Source of the DNA: Arctopsyche grandis
Lineage: Eukaryota > Arthropoda > Insecta > Trichoptera > Hydropsychidae
Direction of reading: 5' to 3'
Assembly: GCF_051622035.1 (NCBI RefSeq)
Contig: NC_135356.1
Location: 31,596,290-31,660,289 of the forward strand
DNA length: 64,000 bases
Under the pieces are notes generated by a model. The model ran no database searches, had not been told where the DNA came from, and was given only the letters and a program-made list of their open reading frames with translations. The translations under genes and the position numbers were made by a program. This document shows positions 58,771 through 64,000 of this stretch, piece after piece (within the stretch, counting starts at the first letter, position 1; each line of letters starts with the position of its first letter).

Positions 58771-59108
58771 GACATCATTTGTTTCAAATAACACGCGTGT
58801 TTATGGTTGCAATCAATCGGTGGGTCTCATAATCATATAAAAAAAATAATTTAATTTTTAAATTAATATTTTTCAAGCACGGATTATCCGCACCCGGATG
58901 ATTGAGAGTATACTGTATATGTAAATTTATTGAATTGTAACGATGAAAAAAATGGTCACACATACATTGTATGCTAATGGAGAGGGCGGCAAACAGTTTC
59001 GCGACGAATCGCAAAGCAACGCAATGCAAGGGGACGTCGAGCCGCCATTTTGGTGCTGATGGAACGACTATTAACTCGGATCGTGATTCTAGTATTGATC
59101 ATCATGAT

Positions 59109-59216
59109 TAGAGGTAGGACCGGAAGCGTGCCGTTCATTTTTTTGGACTCTTAATTTCTAAATAGACCCAAAATGCCCTGATTCCTGGAAAAAGCACGCT
59201 TCCGGTCCGCCCTTTA
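59109..59216 (-). mobile_element. 108-bp hAT-type MITE, right-arm copy of 10019-10125
   Basis: Flanked by ATCATGAT (59101-59108) and ATCGTGAT (59217-59224). It is the reverse complement of the left-arm MITE with only minor changes. Confidence 0.85.
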
Positions 59217-59949
59217 ATCGTGATACTGACACTATCACTGATACACGGATCGCGTGATAATATTGATAGCGAGACGGCCCAACGTGAACATTCGTCCAAA
59301 GAGGCTGCGAAACACGCAAATGACACGGAAAGGCCGCACCGCACGGCTCAATCGAAAAAGACGAGACGCGATTCCAAGGTCGGTTCATACATATGTTCAT
59401 ACATGTTCATACAGGCAAGCCGACGAATGCAACAGTGTTCCCGAGCTCGCAAGATTCGCATTAGGCTCGATATTTTTCTTGTGCTGCACAAACCATAGTA
59501 CATATATGGTCATTACCATTACGTATATGGTCGTACTTAAAACGAAGTGACCGCGCGACAGAAAATGGCACGCGCGTCCACGGCCTTGGCCATCGTTTGC
59601 GCAAAGAACGAAAGCGCGTCGATATTGCCGAACGAAACGGCTACCGATGCGGGAAAGCCGGAAAAATGAAGAATGGCGTCGCGGAATCGGAATCGGCCTG
59701 CAATGAATGGCGCAACCAACTGATTGAAAGGGCTAATTAGCTACAATAAGAACGTACCTGTGGGCGAGTGGGGCAGCTCAGCGTCGTATATTCACCGCTA
59801 CTGACCGTGCCGTGCGATTTCCAACCGAATTTGGTGTTCGGCCACCTCACAGACTACATGTCGTCTCTCTTGCACCTTACATATTACGCGATACAACCAT
59901 ATACATAACGAAAGCATTTAAATTGCAATTACCGCTTGAGTTAGTACGT

Positions 59950-61330
59950 TTAGATAAAAAAAAATTCGGGTGTGACCAACCCATGACTTTATCTATATAT
60001 TTGAGGACATATAAGAAGGTTACAAAACAAAATTCGATATTGAACTGATGACTATGATAGCGATACAAATTGAGCGCAAATGTATGGAAACTTCCACAAA
60101 ACTACTTCCGGTTGTCAGATTTTGTTCAAATTTTTTTTATTACTAAAAATCACTATCAGTATTATACTCATTAAATATCAAGAAAATAAAAATAATTTTA
60201 CAGGTCAAAATAAAATAATGAAATATTGTTTTAAAAGAAAAAAAAATACTGATTCCGGTCTACAAATTCTGACCAAAACCCTACCAGCTCTAAGTTAGTA
60301 CATAAAGGATAGAAATATAAATTTTCAGCTTAATACGTTCAGGGGTGTGGACAGACTAGTGGGCACAACATTTTTCACCTTTCTACGAGGAAAAAAATCC
60401 CACTTCCGGTTTATAAAATTTAATAATTTTTTTTTTATTTTCATCACATTGAATTTTCTTTGTGACGAACACACATGTTTAACACTTTGCACTCTTAATG
60501 GAATTTCTCTTCACCACTAGTCTACTCTGGAATGGAATTTTTTTTTTTTTTTTTTTTTTTAATTTTAGTTGTTCATATTATTAATTTATGTCGAATATCA
60601 AATTGGTGACTTCATTTTATCCAAAAATAGGCAATTTTTTTTTTAGATAAAAACTAAATATTATGCTCAGTTATTTTGGGACTATCTGTTTGTCTCTAAT
60701 TGTAACCATAATAACATGATGTTTATTTGGGATTACATTTTTCGAATATAGTCACTAAATTCAATTATTTCAAACCAACATAATTACCAAATCGAACTAA
60801 ATTATGAGTTTTACATTTCTTGTATTATTTATGACAGTAGTTTTGTATAATAAATGAGTTTTATTACTAGAAACTTTTAAAATATGCCTGTAGAAATATT
60901 TTTATACCTACCCTATAGTTCGTTAGCCAGTTTGGGTCCAAGGATGCAGAGCCATTGTCTGTTTACTCATTGTATTTTAATGCGTACCCACCCTCATAAA
61001 GTGTCTATTGGTTAGTTTTTTAACTGTTAGTTAAAATCACATTTTCTATTCGTTACTTACTTGTAGAAGACATCGAAAAAAAAAGTGGAGTCGAAAAAAA
61101 TAGTGGAAGAAAATTCGAACGAAAAAAAAATCGAAGTCTGATTCGGTTAGTGGTTTGGGAGATAATTGAATTCAAAAACTTAAAAAAAAGAGGACACCTA
61201 TAAGGGGAGGTACCATTCCTGGTCAACATAAAAATTTTATGATAAAATTTTACGTCGTGTCGATAATAATTTCAGTAACCGATACTAAGTTTCAGTTCGA
61301 TAAGACTAACGTTGTTAAAATATCCCCAAA

Positions 61331-61370
<40 letters not shown>

Positions 61371-61510
61371 CTTCTAGATCATGAAAACGTGATCAGTGAT
61401 CGATTCTCAGTTCGAATCAATCAAAATCTCGAATTCAAATTTTCGAGTGATCACAAAACTGCGTCTATTGTTACTACGTACATAAATAAAGTAAAAATAT
61501 ATTGAGATAG
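59950..61510 (+). repeat. ACTTCCGG-rich interspersed repeat, copy 2
   Basis: It matches 16680-18180 in order and orientation (AAAAATTCGGGTGTGACCAA at the start, GTTCAGGGGTGTGGACAG, (CA)n at 61334, GATCATGAAAACGTGATCAG). A stretch of about 600 bp at 60480-61070 is unique to this copy and probably an insertion. It ends with TTTCGAGTGATCACAAAACT...ACTACGTACATAAATAAAGT, related to 300-360. Confidence 0.8.
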
Positions 61511-62329
61511 AAAACCAATCCTTATAAACGTAGTGAAATAAAAAAAAATTGCCAAATAAATGAAAAATAGGACGGAAAAAAAATCCGTAAAAAAATATAT
61601 TTACGACTTTTAAAATTCGCTAGACAATTAATTTGAAGTATTTTAAAGCAATGAAATATAACAATTAATAGGAAAAATATCTGACTATTGATTGAATATT
61701 TGAGTTTTATGACCGCAAAAGCCAAAAAACTGTAAAAATCGCGGATTTTTTTAAACGCTCATATCTCGTAAACGGTGGGTGACCACCAACAAAAATCTCA
61801 ATGGGGTGGGTGTATGTCCCTTTCGCTTCTTCAGTTGTATGATGTGTCTTCGTACGGAGTTTTGCGCTGTACATAATCAGTAAATTCAAATAGACCGTAG
61901 TGCTTATTTTGAATGAAACATAACACCGATTATTTTATTTGATTGCGATGTGTTGATTGTGCACAGCAAATATCTACATACATATATAATATGATACGTA
62001 CAGGACAGGTATTTTTGCGTGTTCGTACACGTAAAAGGCCATTTGAGACATATGTACATGCATATGTACGTAGGTATGTACCAACGGCTAGGCATGTTTC
62101 GTGTACGGGCATGTCGATTAGTGGGGTTGGCGTGTGCGTCGAAATTAGCTGCGTCGTTCGCATATTCGACCAATCGCTATCGCCGAGGGTGAACCCCCAC
62201 TCCCAGCCATTACATCGGAAACGCTGCTCGCAGTCGGCAGAAGTGGTGCGCCCATCGCGGTGAGTGCACGTCGCTGGGCTCTCAGCTCTGAGTTCGTGCC
62301 AATGCGGACCGCAATGTTCGCCGCCATTT
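61511..62329. other. AT-rich then mixed sequence, no gene supported
   Basis: 61511-61900 is AT-rich. 61930-62330 rises in GC with short frames on both strands but no recognised domain. Confidence 0.4.
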
Positions 62330-62645
62330 TCCGGCAGAAGTGCAGCGGCCATCGCGGCGGGTGCGCGTCGCTGAGCTCTGAGCTGCCGCTACCCGCCCCC
62401 CCCCCACCACCACCCCCAACCCCCCGCAGGTACGCTATTATTGTAGCTTTATTGTTGCCCTTTCGATCGTTGGTCGCGTTTGCCGTGGGGTGGGGTTGAT
62501 TGCTTTCGTCGATCGATTGCACAAGTGCTCGTCGATTGATTGCACATTTGCCACCAAACAATCAGAGCCACCGCGACCTTGGAATCGCGTCTCGTCATCC
62601 CCCTCGACTGTGGCGTCGTTTGCGCGCTTCGACGAATGCCTCGAA
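62330..62645 (+). repeat. diverged relative of the 9460-9990 repeat
   Basis: Shares CGCTGAGCTC...GAGCTGCC, GCAGGTACG, TTGCCCTTTCGATC, ACCTTGGAATCGCGTCTCGTC and GACGAATG in the same order as the left arm of the nanos duplication, with poly-C expansion near 62395. It therefore represents a third, older copy of part of that region. Confidence 0.55.
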
Positions 62646-62734
62646 ATATACTATATATAAAAACGGACTGTCGCTAAATATATATATATTTGTATATTGG
62701 ACGATCAACCGTCAACCAGTATGGGGAACAAAAA

Positions 62735-63035
62735 TTTTTTTTTTCATTTTTTTCAGTTTTTTCAGCTTTTTTCATATTTCTCATTTTTTCAGCTTTTTTC
62801 ATATTTTTCAGTTTTTTTCATATTTCTCATTTTTTTCATATTTTTCATTTTTTTCAGTTTTTTCCCGCTTTTTTCATATTTTTCATTTTTTTCAGTTTTT
62901 TTCATATTTATCATATTTTTGTGCTACGGGCGCCAGAGGCGTCCGTAGCACTGGGGGCGAAGGCCCCGGGGGCGCCGGGGGCAAAGGCCCCGGGGTGCCG
63001 AAAGCAACGGGGGCGCTGGGGGCAAAGGCGTCGAG
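62735..63035. repeat. TTTTTCA/TATTTTTCA minisatellite followed by a GC-rich minisatellite
   Basis: 62735-62920 consists of degenerate TTTTTTCAGTTTTTTCATATTTCTCA units. 62935-63035 consists of GGGGGC(A/G)AAGGCCCCGGG-type units. Frames rich in Phe and Ser (plus) or Ala, Pro and Gly are artefacts. The pairing of an AT-rich tract and GC-rich units echoes the 31-37 kb array. Confidence 0.85.
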
Positions 63036-63191
63036 ACGTCGGCGATGCGCAAAACATAATTCGTAATTCGTATTCACTTCGTAATTTGTCAATCGTAACT
63101 TCTAATTCGTGCATCAATTTCTTTCCGAAACCAGTCGATTCAATATCTTTAACTTTATTTTTATTCGAGTTTCAATTCCTTTTTGAAACCA

Positions 63192-63221
63192 CCCGTTGAA
63201 ATCAACGGGCCCAACACTAGT
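63192..63221 (+). mobile_element. Helitron-like 3' terminus
   Basis: CCCGTTGA-AA-TCAACGGG forms a perfect 8-bp stem at 63192-63209, followed by CCCAACA and CTAG at 63217-63220 and then T. This is the layout of Helitron 3' ends, and the same arrangement in weaker form is at 37593-37625. No replication/helicase protein is encoded in the window, so any element would be nonautonomous. Confidence 0.5.
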
Positions 63222-63426
63222 ATAAAAATAATTACTGTATTGAAATTGTCGGTCATATCTACATGATAATTTCATAAATGCGAATAAATTTATTCGAAAT
63301 TTATTCGTCAAAAAATCAATTTTATTTTAAATTTTGCCATAGTTTATAGCATAGGATATATTTTTAGATTTTTTTCTCTTCAAAAAGTTGTATAAAAAAG
63401 CTGGTTACCCTAGTCAAAAATTATAG

Positions 63427-63549
63427 TTTTTTGCTGACACCCAACAGAGTCCCGAAAGAACGCGGTCATTTCCTGAAAATGAAGCTGTACTTCCAGCCGA
63501 TCCAGAACTGCTGATACAAGTTGCTGAGGTTGTGTCCAAATATCATCAG
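63427..63549 (+). CDS. tandem exon cassette, copy A (41 codons)
   Basis: After an AATTATAG acceptor-like site the sequence is open for exactly 123 nt, ending CATCAG|GTATTT. It contains SPERTRSFPENEAVLPADPE and then LLIQVAEVVSKYHQ. Phase 0 at both ends makes the exon symmetric. The family is not recognised. Confidence 0.6.
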
Positions 63550-63634
63550 GTATTTTCGAAAATCCAGAGATTGATAAACTTTCCAATGTGTTTTAGTGTG
63601 GCTTTTTATTTGTACTCATTTAATTGACTTCTAG

Positions 63635-63687
63635 CCGATCCTGAACTGCTGATAAAATTTCCCGAAGTTGTATCCAAATATCACCAG
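63635..63687 (+). pseudogene. tandem exon cassette, copy B (truncated)
   Basis: Only the 3' 53 nt of the cassette remain (DPELLIKFPEVVSKYHQ), after a CTTCTAG site and before a GTATCT donor. It is not phase-symmetric, so its inclusion would shift the frame. It is likely a decayed exon. Confidence 0.5.
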
Positions 63688-63781
63688 GTATCTTCGAAAG
63701 TCCAAATATTGTTAAACTTAATTGTGTGCTTTAGTTTGACTTTGGCTTTGTACTCATTTGAAACGTACGTTTCTATTTCAG

Positions 63782-63904
63782 ATAGTTGCTGATAACAAAC
63801 GGAGTCTCGAAAGAACGCGGTCATTTCCTGAAAATGAAGCTGTACTTCCAGCCGATCCAGAACTGCTGATACAATTTGCTGAAGTTGTGTCCAAATATCA
63901 TCAG
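63782..63904 (+). CDS. tandem exon cassette, copy C (41 codons)
   Basis: TTCTATTTCAG precedes a 123-nt exon with IVADNKRSLERTRSFPENEA, then LPADPELLIQFAEVVSKYHQ and a GTATTT donor. It is almost identical to copy A from ERTRSFP onward, and the following intron is also shared. Another TTCTATTTCAG acceptor occurs at 63986-63996, with exon sequence ATCG at the window edge, so the array continues. Confidence 0.65.
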
Positions 63905-64000
63905 GTATTTTCGAAAATCCAGAGATTGATTAACTTTCCTATGTGTTTTAGTTTGACTTTTTATTTGTACTCATTTGAGTGACGTTTCTATTTCAGATCG

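Larger units (their letters stand above)
55092..59841 (-). repeat. right arm of the nanos inverted duplication
   Basis: It is the reverse complement of 9418-12742 with two extra insertions: a LINE (55893-57160) and a MITE (57689-57831). Small deletions include 11 bp in nanos exon 2 and about 13 bp near 59800. Its low-coordinate edge lies inside nanos exon 3. About 42 kb separates the two arms. Confidence 0.95.

Noticed and set aside
62500-63199. Phe/Ser-rich frames on the plus strand and Ala/Pro/Gly-rich frames on both strands
   Set aside because: They follow TTTTTCA and GGGGGC minisatellites; no independent evidence of a gene.

Overview
This is a 64 kb, AT-rich window from an animal nuclear genome, most probably a holometabolous insect. 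The evidence is spliceosomal genes with GT/AG introns, a complete five-exon nanos-type gene, and a dense arthropod-style mix of mobile elements: BEL/Pao, RTE, Jockey/CR1-like, mariner, piggyBac, PIF/Harbinger and many hAT elements. The insect order cannot be fixed by eye. Bacterial features such as operons, ribosome binding sites and CRISPR arrays are absent. Almost every long open frame is a retrotransposon or transposon fragment, or a simple-repeat artefact.

Layout. 1-7.2 kb: hAT remnant, a BEL/Pao pol with its 3' flank, and an RTE reverse transcriptase, each abutting long (TA)n tracts. 7.2-9.4 kb: a block shared with 21.7 kb, then a decayed antisense RTE. 9.4-12.7 kb: left arm of a large inverted duplication. 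12.0-13.3 kb: an intact nanos-type gene with a perfect tandem CCHC zinc-finger signature. 14.5-19.5 kb: a hAT MITE, an RTE endonuclease fragment, an ACTTCCGG-rich repeat and a 900-bp hAT. 21.7-23.4 kb: an exon-like block and two nanos-like terminal exons. 23.9-31.2 kb: a foldback element, a 2.4-kb hAT with a nested piggyBac, a LINE, and a second nanos zinc-finger exon on the minus strand. 31.2-37.2 kb: four higher-order repeat units (A-tract, GC-rich arrays, E-box plus CRE). 38.5-44.8 kb: a full hAT and a MITE side by side sharing one target site, a short unknown gene, and a solo LTR. 48.1-55.1 kb: nested RTE, LINE and mariner, two hATs and a Harbinger fragment. 55.1-59.8 kb: right arm of the inverted duplication, carrying a truncated nanos pseudogene plus a younger LINE and MITE. 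60-64 kb: a second copy of the ACTTCCGG repeat, GC-rich repeats, and a tandem array of 41-codon exons running off the end.

The main biological story is a small nanos cluster rearranged by mobile elements. It comprises one intact gene, one inverted truncated near-identical copy about 43 kb away (a possible source of antisense or hairpin RNA against nanos), and one diverged paralogue. The diverged paralogue's zinc-finger exon and last exons lie on opposite strands but still match in splice phase and finger spacing. Insertion duplications and empty sites between the two arms give a relative chronology of element activity. All functional statements are inference from sequence; no search or expression data were available.
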